In this document: positions 34,459-41,550 of the stretch, piece after piece | Layout: every line of letters begins with the position of its first letter | Position numbering within the stretch: the stretch's first letter is position 1 | Assembly (NCBI GenBank): GCA_948788915.1 | Contig: CAQFOZ010000013.1 | Location: 1 to 51,343 of the forward strand | Reading direction: 5' to 3' | Length of the DNA: 51,343 nt | Source of the DNA: an uncultured Muribaculaceae bacterium | Lineage (GTDB): Bacteria; Bacteroidota; Bacteroidia; Bacteroidales; Muribaculaceae | The notes under the pieces: generated by a model | Databases searched by the model: none | What the model saw: the letters and a program-made list of their open reading frames with translations, nothing else | Told to the model about the DNA's origin: nothing | Position numbers and translations under genes: made by a program

Positions 34459-35183
34459 TAATACAATCCTCCGTTGATTGAAATTGTTTCACCTGTAATA
34501 TACGAAGAGTCCTTGGACGCAAGGAATGCCACGAGAGCGGCAACTTCATCGGCCTCTCCAAACCTACCTAAAGGCACAAGTTTTTTCAGACTGTCTTCAT
34601 CCAGATCCTTCGTCATATCGGATTTTATAAATCCGGGAGCCACGGCATTAACCGTCACCTTACGTGCCGCAACTTCCTGAGCAAGTGCTTTTGTCGCACC
34701 AATCAAAGCTGCCTTGGCAGCCGAATAGTTAGCCTGACCGGGAAGCCCCTTCAGACCTGAGAGAGAAGCGATGTTAATGATGCGGCCAAACCGTTTGGTA
34801 AGCATACCCTTCAAAACACGACGGGTAACGTAAAAGAATCCGTCGAGTGTTGTATTGATTACTTTATGCCATTGGTCAGTCTGCATAAAAATCAAAAGAT
34901 TGTCTTCCCTGATTCCGGCATTGTTGACAAGAACCGTGATTCTGTCGTCAGGATGCTGTTCCTCCCATTTTTCAAATGCCGCATCAACAGATTCCTCAGA
35001 ACTGACATCAAAAGGCAACAGCTCCGCGCAACCGCCATTACCGATAATCTCTTCCGCAACGGCTTTTGCCGCTGATTCGTTTGAACGATAATTGACAATT
35101 ATGCCGAGTCCCTGCTGCGCAAGTCTCTTGCATATCGCCGCCCCAAGTCCCCTTGAACCTCCTGTTACCAATGCGTAATTCAT
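34458..35183 (-). CDS. FabG-like 3-ketoacyl-ACP reductase
   Basis: The 241-residue short-chain dehydrogenase has the cofactor loop TGGSRGLG (7-14), NNAG (87-90) and the catalytic Ser140, Tyr153 and Lys157 (NYSAAKAA). It reduces the beta-keto group of each extension product with NADPH. In E. coli aryl polyene synthesis this is ApeQ. It lies directly between the ammonia-lyase gene (overlapping by four bases, ATGA) and a ketosynthase gene, so it belongs to the cluster and is not the housekeeping FabG. The start is supported by MNYALVTGG. Confidence 0.92.
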   Translation of the reverse strand: MNYALVTGGSRGLGAAICKRLAQQGLGIIVNYRSNESAAKAVAEEIIGNGGCAELLPFDVSSEESVDAAFEKWEEQHPDDRITVLVNNAGIREDNLLIFMQTDQWHKVINTTLDGFFYVTRRVLKGMLTKRFGRIINIASLSGLKGLPGQANYSAAKAALIGATKALAQEVAARKVTVNAVAPGFIKSDMTKDLDEDSLKKLVPLGRFGEADEVAALVAFLASKDSSYITGETISINGGLY

Positions 35184-36703
35184 GCGTTCAAATATTGAAT
35201 GAGATTAGTTCGCAAATATTTTTCTGTCCCGGCAATCTCCTCATAGAACGGTGTGTCTTCAATGAATTTGGGACAGATACCTCTTATCACATCATACAGC
35301 TCCTTCGTCTTAGGTGAAAGTTTATCAGAAAGCTCAAGACAATCCGTGGCCTGAGCCAGAGCTATCAAAAGTATGGAAACTACCTGATATGCATTATCTA
35401 TCACTTTCTTGCATAGCAATGCACTGTTTGTACCCATGCTCACAATATCCTGATTGTCGTTGTTGTTAGGAATACTGTGCACATAATTGGGCATAGCCAA
35501 AGTCTGACATTCAGCGGTTGTAGACGTGGCTGTGAACTGACATGCCTGCATGCCGTAATTCAGACCAAGCACACCCAGATTAAGAAACGGTGGCAATATG
35601 CCGTTGATTCTGTCATGGAACAGATAGTTCAACTGCCGCTCAGCCGTCATTGCCAGACGCACCATCGCTATCTTGACTTTATCTGCTTCGAGAGAGATAT
35701 AATCTCCGTGGAAATTGCCTCCATGATAAATATTCTGTGTCGTATAATCCACAATCGGGTTGTCACATGCAGAATTGATTTCATTCTCAAGCACTTCGGA
35801 GGCATTCTTCAATGTATCGTAGATGGGACCGTAAATCTGAGGTATGCAACGCAGAGAATAATACGCCTGTACTTTATGTTCAAAATATGATTCTTTGTTC
35901 TTTGCCGGGTCATACAGTTCATGTTCGCGTTTCTGAAGATGGCGGCTCCCTTCGCTTGCCTCTCTGAGCCAGCGGGCAATCACCTGCTGTCCCGGTTGGC
36001 GACGGCATTCATTCTCAGCTATCGACATATAGTCATCAAAAGAATCCGCTATCTCATTTATCCACGCACCGGCCACAGTTGCATACTTGAGAAGATTCTC
36101 TGCATAATATTGATTTACAATAGAGATGCCGGTCATTACGGATGTACCGTTAGTTACGGAAAGGCCTTCACGCACATAAATATCCATCGGTTCAAGCCCG
36201 TATTTCCTGAACACGTCTGATGTAGGCAGCCACTCCCCTTTATGATGAACCTTACCCTCACCGATAAGACACAATGCTATGTGAGCGAGCTGTACAAGGT
36301 CTCCACTTGCCCCCACACTGCCATGTTGCGGGATATAAGGATAAATCTCCTTGTTTACAAATTCCTGAAGCAGACAGATGACTTTAGGATTAATCCCCGA
36401 ACGCCCTTGCAGGAATGTACCAATTCTGGCAAGCATCGCGGATCTTACTTCAACATCGGATAATGGTTCTCCCGCTCCTGTCGCATGACTTCTTATTATA
36501 TTGTATTGCAATTCTTTCAAGTGAGCGTCATCCACACGCCATTGAGCCATCGGGCCAAAGCCGGTATTTATACCGTAAATGACTTTATCCGTCACAAAAT
36601 CTTTCAGAAACTCATAACTCCGCTCTACTTTATCCATATCTTCAGTAGATACCGACAAAGACTTTCCGTTGAACAGAATATCGTATATATTTGACAGTTC
36701 CAT
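35180..36703 (-). CDS. Aromatic amino acid ammonia-lyase (tyrosine ammonia-lyase candidate)
   Basis: The 507-residue MIO-dependent lyase has the cofactor tripeptide Ala-Ser-Gly at 132-134 (GSVGASGDL) and the catalytic Tyr43 in YGINTGFG. The substrate-selectivity position reads Ser72-His73 (IRSHATGAG), as in histidine ammonia-lyases and some bacterial tyrosine ammonia-lyases. No hut genes lie nearby, whereas a flexirubin-type pathway follows, where F. johnsoniae uses a tyrosine ammonia-lyase to make 4-coumarate as starter. I therefore favour tyrosine, with histidine as alternative. It is the first gene of the train, with its own leader and -7 box. A 20-codon frame ends one base before its ATG. 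Confidence 0.85.
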   Translation of the reverse strand: MELSNIYDILFNGKSLSVSTEDMDKVERSYEFLKDFVTDKVIYGINTGFGPMAQWRVDDAHLKELQYNIIRSHATGAGEPLSDVEVRSAMLARIGTFLQGRSGINPKVICLLQEFVNKEIYPYIPQHGSVGASGDLVQLAHIALCLIGEGKVHHKGEWLPTSDVFRKYGLEPMDIYVREGLSVTNGTSVMTGISIVNQYYAENLLKYATVAGAWINEIADSFDDYMSIAENECRRQPGQQVIARWLREASEGSRHLQKREHELYDPAKNKESYFEHKVQAYYSLRCIPQIYGPIYDTLKNASEVLENEINSACDNPIVDYTTQNIYHGGNFHGDYISLEADKVKIAMVRLAMTAERQLNYLFHDRINGILPPFLNLGVLGLNYGMQACQFTATSTTAECQTLAMPNYVHSIPNNNDNQDIVSMGTNSALLCKKVIDNAYQVVSILLIALAQATDCLELSDKLSPKTKELYDVIRGICPKFIEDTPFYEEIAGTEKYLRTNLIQYLNA

Positions 36704-36704
36704 A

Positions 36705-36767
36705 TTATAATATCTCCCGTTTCCTATTACTTCCTACCTGGTCAATTCCCTGACAGATTTCATCCAT
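36705..36767 (-). CDS. Possible leader ORF of the pigment train
   Basis: Inside the leader, an ATG opens a 20-codon frame (MDEICQGIDQ...REIL) that stops at TAA one base before the lyase ATG (TAATATG). It lies in a different frame from the lyase. The arrangement would allow terminating ribosomes to start the lyase. No codon bias or attenuator-like run is apparent, so it could also be chance. Confidence 0.3.
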   Translation of the reverse strand: MDEICQGIDQVGSNRKREIL

Positions 36768-36806
36768 TTTTATGAACTTCTCTTTCAAAGAGACATGATG
36801 CCTATG

Positions 36807-36814
36807 CAAAGTTA
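36807..36814 (-). promoter_or_regulatory. -7 box of the pigment gene train
   Basis: The minus strand reads TAACTTTG followed by CATAGG, a good TAnnTTTG match. The predicted start is near 36802, giving a leader of about 100 bases. No TTTG occurs 19 bases upstream, so basal strength may be modest or an activator may be needed. Confidence 0.55.
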
Positions 36815-36969
36815 CGAAATATATTCCAAAAATTTACCTTAAATACCAATTTTTCAACATATGTCAACATACAATACTCCAGCATATTTATATTAAAAGT
36901 CGAGAATTACCCCCCCCGATTTACAATATGCTTATTTACAAATAGTTACTAGTATATCATATTCACAAT
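36815..36969. other. AT-rich upstream DNA with an eight-C run
   Basis: Besides the -7 box on its left side the only notable item is a run of eight C (36910-36917), about 95 bases upstream of that box and just past the stop of the hydrolase gene. No hairpin terminator is visible between the hydrolase and the pigment train. Confidence 0.4.
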
Positions 36970-38319
36970 CTACTTGATAATTTCTTTTGAAATAAAACTC
37001 ACAATATCGGAGAGGACCTCGGGTGAAATAGTCTCTTCTATTGTTGCGTATTCCTCAACATATCCTGTTTCCGCATGTTGCATCATGTGGTTCAGACCGG
37101 CATATTCCGTAACCTTTGCATGTTTTGCCAACTGTCGGGCATATCCGGCATTCAACACAGGAGGCACCTGACAGTCTTTCTCTCCATAAATTATTAATGC
37201 AGGTATGTTTAACGCCTTCAAATCTGCCGCAGGATCGTATGAAAGAAAATACACCATCCACGGATTGGTAGTCACAGACGAGATGACAGATTTTAACATC
37301 GTTCCTAATTTGCGTGTATCTTCTGAATTTTCATATTGCGGATATAGTTGTGCGATGAGCTCATCCGATCCCCCTGCAGCCTCGGGATGTTTCAGTTTAT
37401 ACTCCAGAACGGCTTCCATACCCTTCTCGAAGTCTTTCGCAACATTCTCTGCCACACCGCTTTTAACAAGTGACATCTTGTTTTGGAAGGCTATCGTTTT
37501 TGTCCCCTTGACTGACGGACCGGCCACAGAAACCACAAAATCGAGTATACCCGGTTTCGCACCAATCATATACCCGATAATACCTCCTTCACTATGCCCC
37601 AAAAGTCCGATCTTTCCGAAACGTCTGCTGTCTTTAAGATACCTGACAACCGCCTGCGCGTCGGATGCAAAATCGGCTGTTGTCGCAGACAACACCTCTC
37701 CGACAGACTCACCAGTGCCACGGTCATCGTAACGCAACGAAGCGATGCCGTTTCGTGCAAGATAATCCGCAATTACGGCAAACGGTTTATGTTCAAACAA
37801 CTCTTCGTCACGATTATGTTGTCCGCTCCCCGAAACCATAACCACAACCGGAGTAGAAGAACCGGCATTATCCGGAACCGTCAGAGTTCCGGCAAGAGAC
37901 ACGTCGCCATGCTTTACAGTCACAGATTCGGTTGTGTAGGGGAACGGGGGTTCCGGGGTCTGCGGTCTTTTCGCCTTATTCACTCCTGGCGAGAGTGTCA
38001 GAGGCATACTTCTCCCCATCTGCCGGAAAGTACCCACTATATTACCTCCGGACAAATGTCCGGTATAATCCATCATCAGTGCGGGCACTTTGAATGCAAT
38101 GGAATCTGACGACAAAAAGAGGGTCTCTCCCTCTATTCCATATGCCCCCTGATCAGGAGAATCCATAGTGACTTTAGAGTCGGGATCAATGTGGAACACA
38201 AGTTTTAACGAGACCTGAGGAGCGACATTCAGTTTACCGTTCCAATCTCCTGTAATCCCTTGAGCCAAAGCGACAGATACCGTTGAAATGGCAAGTAATA
38301 TTAATATATTTTTTCTCAT
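36970..38319 (-). CDS. Secreted alpha/beta hydrolase with N-terminal beta domain
   Basis: The 449-residue protein has a signal peptide (about 1-20, VSVALAQ). A beta-rich N-terminal domain (about 22-110, ITGDWNGKL) and a serine hydrolase domain (about 130-449) follow. The motifs are SGSGQHNRDE (163-172), the nucleophile Ser243 in GHSEGG, an Asp in IYGEKDCQVP and a His in GLNHMM. It belongs to the group with DUF-type lipocalin-like N-terminus and serine-aminopeptidase-like hydrolase, common in Bacteroidetes, with no agreed substrate. It precedes the pigment train on the same strand but has its own promoter and is separated by the train's promoter region. A functional link is possible but not shown. 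The transcript seems leaderless. Confidence 0.85.
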   Translation of the reverse strand: MRKNILILLAISTVSVALAQGITGDWNGKLNVAPQVSLKLVFHIDPDSKVTMDSPDQGAYGIEGETLFLSSDSIAFKVPALMMDYTGHLSGGNIVGTFRQMGRSMPLTLSPGVNKAKRPQTPEPPFPYTTESVTVKHGDVSLAGTLTVPDNAGSSTPVVVMVSGSGQHNRDEELFEHKPFAVIADYLARNGIASLRYDDRGTGESVGEVLSATTADFASDAQAVVRYLKDSRRFGKIGLLGHSEGGIIGYMIGAKPGILDFVVSVAGPSVKGTKTIAFQNKMSLVKSGVAENVAKDFEKGMEAVLEYKLKHPEAAGGSDELIAQLYPQYENSEDTRKLGTMLKSVISSVTTNPWMVYFLSYDPAADLKALNIPALIIYGEKDCQVPPVLNAGYARQLAKHAKVTEYAGLNHMMQHAETGYVEEYATIEETISPEVLSDIVSFISKEIIK

Positions 38320-38323
38320 TCCA

Positions 38324-38331
38324 CAAAGATA
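38324..38331 (-). promoter_or_regulatory. -7 box abutting the hydrolase start codon
   Basis: The minus strand reads TATCTTTG, ending four bases before the ATG at 38319, so the start of transcription should fall at the start codon. No TTTG is present at -33. Confidence 0.5.
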
Positions 38332-38360
38332 TTATAATTGATATTTTAATCAGGACATTA

Positions 38361-38582
38361 TCATTTATGAGACTCTTGATATTCCTCCCAAATAACTGAG
38401 GCAAGGTACCTATTACTTCGGCAGTGCAAATCGGCAATGCCGTTTTCTATTAGTTCCGATGTGTCTGACTGATAATATATGTCGGTTGCCTCTTTAAAAG
38501 TTAACCCGTACAGGTCACAAAGGCTCTTTATTATATTGGCACTTTTGTTAGCTTGAAAAGCCAATTTGCTTTCTTCGGTCAT
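38361..38582 (-). CDS. DUF3791-like small protein, second copy
   Basis: The 73-residue protein resembles DUF3791 in pattern: a helix ending in 'ANIIKSLCDLYGLTFKEATD' and a later 'GIADLHCRSNRYLASVIWEE'. It is less typical than the first copy of the module. It overlaps the DUF3990 stop as ATGA and is the third gene of the set. It might be a second antitoxin-like subunit, but that is inference. Confidence 0.6.
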   Translation of the reverse strand: MTEESKLAFQANKSANIIKSLCDLYGLTFKEATDIYYQSDTSELIENGIADLHCRSNRYLASVIWEEYQESHK

Positions 38583-39049
38583 AGCTGTTTACTTTCGATA
38601 TATTTCAAGCATTCATCAATCATCCTTTGCGAGCGTATACAATACTGAATATTGGGTCTCTCATATTTGAGCAACCCTAATGTTTCGTTCTCCGATAATT
38701 CACCTTCAAAGTATCGGTCAAGAGTTTGTATAACTTTGTCATTGGCAATGCCTCCGATTACTATGTCAAAATCAGAGTTATCCTTACCGGCACGACAATT
38801 GGCGATAAAATTAAGCCAATCCTTGTCATAGCAATCAAATTTCTTAATTTTCCATTCCAGAGGTTCAAACTTAAATTCGTAAGTACTGAGCCAAGCCTCC
38901 TTTTGACGCCGCAAAAACCGTTGCGCATATTTTACGGCCTGTTCGTAAATAGAAGTCATGTAAAAGCCTTTGCCGAAATCAAGATAATTCCGTGAATGAA
39001 GAATATCAGGAGTAGCCACTGACACGTCAGATGAATGATAAAGTTTCAT
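38579..39049 (-). CDS. DUF3990 protein, candidate toxin of a DUF3791/DUF3990 module
   Basis: The 156-residue protein fits DUF3990: MKLYHSS at the start, 'DFGKGFYMTSIYEQA' (24-38), 'DIVIGGIANDKV' (95-106) and a C-terminal 'QYCIRSQRMIDECLKYI'. The LYH start, the GFY motif and a following acidic region recall the ADP-ribosyltransferase fold (His-Tyr-Glu), a relationship I infer and do not regard as proven. DUF3990 genes regularly lie next to DUF3791 genes in Bacteroidetes and Firmicutes, in the manner of toxin-antitoxin pairs. Here it is flanked on both sides by DUF3791-type genes with ATGA overlaps, which is a less usual arrangement. Confidence 0.75.
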   Translation of the reverse strand: MKLYHSSDVSVATPDILHSRNYLDFGKGFYMTSIYEQAVKYAQRFLRRQKEAWLSTYEFKFEPLEWKIKKFDCYDKDWLNFIANCRAGKDNSDFDIVIGGIANDKVIQTLDRYFEGELSENETLGLLKYERPNIQYCIRSQRMIDECLKYIESKQL

Positions 39050-39264
39050 TGTTTCAACACTCCTTTCTCCTTCATGTATCCGGTTAAATCTTCCACAAGA
39101 TAGCGGGAACTAAAAGTGTGTAACACATCATACGAAGGCACAATATAATCGTAAAGTATGCCCGACTGCATTAACCGCCGATAAACCTCACGTTGGCTCA
39201 TTTTCAACGTATGCGCAAGTTTACTAATGCAATATGTTACAAATTCAAGGGTCTTATTATCCAT
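39046..39264 (-). CDS. DUF3791 protein, candidate antitoxin
   Basis: The 72-residue protein matches DUF3791: 'LEFVTYCISKLAHTLKMSQR', then 'VYRRLMQSGILYDYIVPSYD' and 'YLVEDLTGYMKEKGVL'. Members are small helical proteins found beside DUF3990. It is the first gene of the coupled set and has a TATCTTTG -7 box about 50 bases upstream. Antitoxin function is inferred from context. Confidence 0.75.
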   Translation of the reverse strand: MDNKTLEFVTYCISKLAHTLKMSQREVYRRLMQSGILYDYIVPSYDVLHTFSSRYLVEDLTGYMKEKGVLKQ

Positions 39265-39311
39265 AATCTATGAAAGTCAATTATCAGTAAACCTATTTGG
39301 GACACTTTGTA

Positions 39312-39319
39312 CAAAGATA
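39312..39319 (-). promoter_or_regulatory. -7 box for the DUF3791/DUF3990 set
   Basis: The minus strand reads TATCTTTG, matching TAnnTTTG, with a predicted leader of about 40-45 bases. It lies within ACTTTGTACAAAG, a palindrome that could bind a regulator. Confidence 0.5.
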
Positions 39320-39431
39320 CTTAAAGTGTAAAGTTAGTCATTTTTTCATAAGATTAACAGAAAGCGTACCCAAATTTATGTAATGATCAAAATTACCGAA
39401 AGAACTATTATATAAATTTTTTCGTAATAAA

Positions 39432-39448
39432 TTTAAACAGTTTCTTAG
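39432..39448 (+). repeat. Direct repeat, left copy, flanking the spanin/holin pair
   Basis: The sequence TTTAAACAGTTTCTTAG lies at the 3' end of the spanin-like gene (its stop is inside). It matches the copy at 40157-40173 in 14 of 17 positions, and a shorter form also occurs at 2766-2780 and, inverted, at 47200-47212. Confidence 0.5.
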
Positions 39449-39858
39449 AATCCATGACGGATGACAATTTTTGTCACCAGATAAATGACAGTCAGAAGAC
39501 CTATGACGGCCAAAATTTTCTGCCACAAGAAAACCTTGTTGACATCCTTGATTTTCTCGACGGGATACGGTTCTTTTACCATCACAGAATCTGTACGGAA
39601 CCGATAAACGGTATCATTTTCCACTTTTGTCCGATACCTCCATTTCACAACCTCCTTAAACACTGTGTCACCGTTTGTTTCTATCCGGATAGTGTCCCTG
39701 TCTATCACGCTGTCCATACGCCAACGAAACATCATTAATGTATCGGTATTAACTTTTACATTTTCTACCGGCACGTAAATGCGCTTTGTGCAGGATGACT
39801 CACCTATCATAAACAACACAGCAATCAGGATCAAGTATTTTAAATCAATCCCGATCAT
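39445..39858 (-). CDS. Unimolecular-spanin-like lipoprotein
   Basis: The 137-residue protein has an N-terminal hydrophobic signal followed by a Cys (GESSC, Cys23). A charged, Val/Asp/Thr-rich periplasmic region follows ('DRDTIRIETNGDTVFK'), and a single C-terminal helix (about 110-132, FLWQKILAVIGLLTV) ends the protein. A lipoprotein front plus C-terminal membrane anchor is the layout of unimolecular spanins (phage T1 gp11), which join both membranes for phage lysis. Bacteroides prophages encode similar proteins ('...PYPVEK...WQK...'). The neighbouring gene is holin-like. The -3 residue of the lipobox is Glu and not Leu, so lipidation is not certain. No endolysin gene accompanies them. Confidence 0.55.
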   Translation of the reverse strand: MIGIDLKYLILIAVLFMIGESSCTKRIYVPVENVKVNTDTLMMFRWRMDSVIDRDTIRIETNGDTVFKEVVKWRYRTKVENDTVYRFRTDSVMVKEPYPVEKIKDVNKVFLWQKILAVIGLLTVIYLVTKIVIRHGF

Positions 39859-40100
39859 CGTGACGTATATTTATAATGATAATCAACCCCGAACAAAGCC
39901 CCGACAAATGTCAGTATCTCTCCAAAGGCTATCAACACCGAAGAATGGATCTCTCCCACCGGAGGGGCAATAAAGCCAAAGACCAGCAATCCACAACCGA
40001 GTGTCACCAAAACAACAGCACTGACCAGCTGTGCGGTGACTTTTTCCGAAACCTTGCGTTTCTTCTTTTTATTGTTTCTCCTATTACCCGTATTCGCCAT
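39855..40100 (-). CDS. Small holin-like membrane protein
   Basis: The 81-residue protein has a highly basic start (GNRRNNKKKKRK) and two hydrophobic helices (about 20-42 and 55-74). The second contains 'VLIAFGEILTFVGALFGVDY', a pattern I recall from Bacteroides phage and prophage small proteins. The ATG at 40100 was chosen; an upstream TTG is less likely. Its stop overlaps the spanin-like start as ATGA. A holin role is inferred from size, topology and neighbour. Confidence 0.55.
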   Translation of the reverse strand: MANTGNRRNNKKKKRKVSEKVTAQLVSAVVLVTLGCGLLVFGFIAPPVGEIHSSVLIAFGEILTFVGALFGVDYHYKYTSR

Positions 40101-40118
40101 ATTATGCAAAATTTTTCA

Positions 40119-40147
40119 CAAAATTATGCCTACATGGCGAATACAAA
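40119..40147 (-). promoter_or_regulatory. Promoter for the holin/spanin pair
   Basis: TTTG (40144-40147 on the minus strand) is separated by 17 bases from TAATTTTG (40119-40126), giving a short leader of about 15 bases before the ATG. Confidence 0.55.
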
Positions 40148-40156
40148 CTTATATCG

Positions 40157-40173
40157 TTTTAATAGTTTCTAAG
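40157..40173 (+). repeat. Direct repeat, right copy, flanking the spanin/holin pair
   Basis: TTTTAATAGTTTCTAAG is located between the hisIE stop and the promoter of the holin-like gene. It differs at three of 17 positions from the left copy. Confidence 0.5.
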
Positions 40174-40178
40174 GTTGC

Positions 40179-40778
40179 TCAACTATGCCTGTGGAGCAGT
40201 TCGTTTTCAAGTTCGGAAATACTTACATGCATCTCTTCAAGAAGAACGAGAAAATGATAAATCAGATCCGCTGTCTCATAAATAAACCGGTCTCTGCGTC
40301 CGGTGACTGCTTCGATTATGGCTTCAGTCGTCTCCTCTCCAACTTTTTTTGCAATACGCTTTGGACCTTTGATAAAGAGACTTGTGGTATATGATTTGTC
40401 CGGCATAGCTTCGTGCCTGTCGGATATAACCCCGGCGAGCGTACGCATAAATCCGTCAGATGCCGGAGTGTCAAAACAGGAAACAGTTCCCCGATGGCAA
40501 GTAGGTCCGTGTGGAACCGCCTTTATCAACAATGTGTCCATGTCACAATCCGGATATATTTCCACCACGTCCAGAAAATTTCCGGATGTCTCTCCTTTTG
40601 TCCAAAGTTTTTTGCGCGAACGGCTGAAGAATGTTACCCGCCCCTCGGCGATCGTCTTGTCAAACGCCTCTTTATTCATATAGCCAAGCATCAGCACACG
40701 CAATGTCGCAGAGTCCTGAACTATCACCGGCAACAATCCGTCGGCACACTTATCTAATCTGAAATCTGAAAATTCCAT
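40179..40778 (-). CDS. hisI: Bifunctional phosphoribosyl-AMP cyclohydrolase / phosphoribosyl-ATP pyrophosphatase
   Basis: This 199-residue HisIE fusion catalyses the second and third steps of histidine synthesis. The cyclohydrolase half (about 1-105) shows the metal site DCDMD (77-81) with Cys78, Cys94 and Cys101 in the zinc-binding pattern. The pyrophosphatase half (about 110-199) shows the helical EE..E pattern ('KVGEETTEAIIEAVTGRRD'). It is the last gene of the operon, ten bases after hisF. The order is usual for Bacteroidetes, and nothing is unusual. Confidence 0.96.
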   Translation of the reverse strand: MEFSDFRLDKCADGLLPVIVQDSATLRVLMLGYMNKEAFDKTIAEGRVTFFSRSRKKLWTKGETSGNFLDVVEIYPDCDMDTLLIKAVPHGPTCHRGTVSCFDTPASDGFMRTLAGVISDRHEAMPDKSYTTSLFIKGPKRIAKKVGEETTEAIIEAVTGRRDRFIYETADLIYHFLVLLEEMHVSISELENELLHRHS

Positions 40779-40788
40779 AATCTCTCTA

Positions 40789-41550
40789 TCATAAACTATT
40801 TCTAACGGGAATTCCTCTTTCCGCCAACTCTTTTTTCACTTGGGCAATAGACAGTGTTCCGTAATGGAATATCGATGCCGCAAGAGCGGCATCCGCACGT
40901 CCCGGAGCAAGGACCTCTGCAATATGCCGCGCGTTCCCGGCCCCTCCTGACGCAATTACAGGAACCGGAAGTCCTGACAATTTTTCATAAACCTCCAAAG
41001 GATAACCGTTGCCCGTGCCGTCATGATTCATGGATGTGAAAAGAATCTCTCCCGCACCTCTGTCACAAGCCTCTTTTGCCCATGAGAAGAGTTCCTTGTC
41101 TGTAACACGTGAGCCTCCATGTGTTGTGACACGCCATATTCCGTCTTCGTCTAATCGGGCATCAACGGCGACAACCACAAACTGACTGCCATAATGTCCG
41201 GCAATTTCTGAAATCAACTCCGGATTTGCCACAGCCGCACTGTTTACAGAAATTTTATCCGCACCTGCATCAAGCAACGCCGAGGCATGCTGCAACGTAG
41301 AAATGCCTCCACCTACTGTAAAAGGGATATTCACTCCTGCCGCCACGCGACCCACAAGGTCAAGAAAAGTGGAGCGGCCTTCCTGTGATGCCGAAATATC
41401 AAGATACACCAATTCGTCGGCACCCTCTTCGGCATAGCGTCTGCCAAGCTCTACCGGATCTCCGACATCTCTCAGACCTTCAAAATTAATCCCTTTTACC
41501 GTGCGCCCGTCTTTCACATCCAGACAGGGTATTATACGTTTTGCCAACAT
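40789..41550 (-). CDS. hisF: Imidazole glycerol phosphate synthase cyclase subunit
   Basis: The 253-residue (beta/alpha)8-barrel subunit uses ammonia from HisH to form imidazole glycerol phosphate and AICAR. The opening 'MLAKRIIPCLDVKDGRTVKG' has the catalytic Asp11, and a second Asp lies in 'VVVAVDARLDEDG' near residue 130. Phosphate-binding loops (GGGIS, GGAGN) are present. The start touches the hisA stop. Length is standard. Confidence 0.97.
   Translation of the reverse strand: MLAKRIIPCLDVKDGRTVKGINFEGLRDVGDPVELGRRYAEEGADELVYLDISASQEGRSTFLDLVGRVAAGVNIPFTVGGGISTLQHASALLDAGADKISVNSAAVANPELISEIAGHYGSQFVVVAVDARLDEDGIWRVTTHGGSRVTDKELFSWAKEACDRGAGEILFTSMNHDGTGNGYPLEVYEKLSGLPVPVIASGGAGNARHIAEVLAPGRADAALAASIFHYGTLSIAQVKKELAERGIPVRNSL

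Larger units (their letters stand above)
7196..36814 (-). other. Aryl-polyene/flexirubin-type biosynthetic gene cluster, apparently one transcription unit
   Basis: About 30 minus-strand genes run from an ammonia-lyase at the promoter end to an esterase at the far end. Gaps are mostly under 70 bases, and many stops and starts overlap as ATGA. Every core component of an aryl polyene pathway is present: starter lyase, adenylating ligase, two ACPs, ketosynthases with a chain-length-factor partner, ketoreductase, two dehydratases, thioesterase, acyltransferases, LolA-like carrier and MMPL exporter. DarA/DarB and a phosphopantetheinyl transferase are absent. The only -7 consensus box noticed is upstream of the lyase. 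A single transcript is inferred, not shown. Confidence 0.85.

Noticed and set aside
35180..36703. Annotation as the histidine breakdown enzyme hutH
   Set aside because: The S-H pair allows it, but no hutU, hutI or ftcD genes are near, and the gene heads a pigment train. It is kept as an alternative only.
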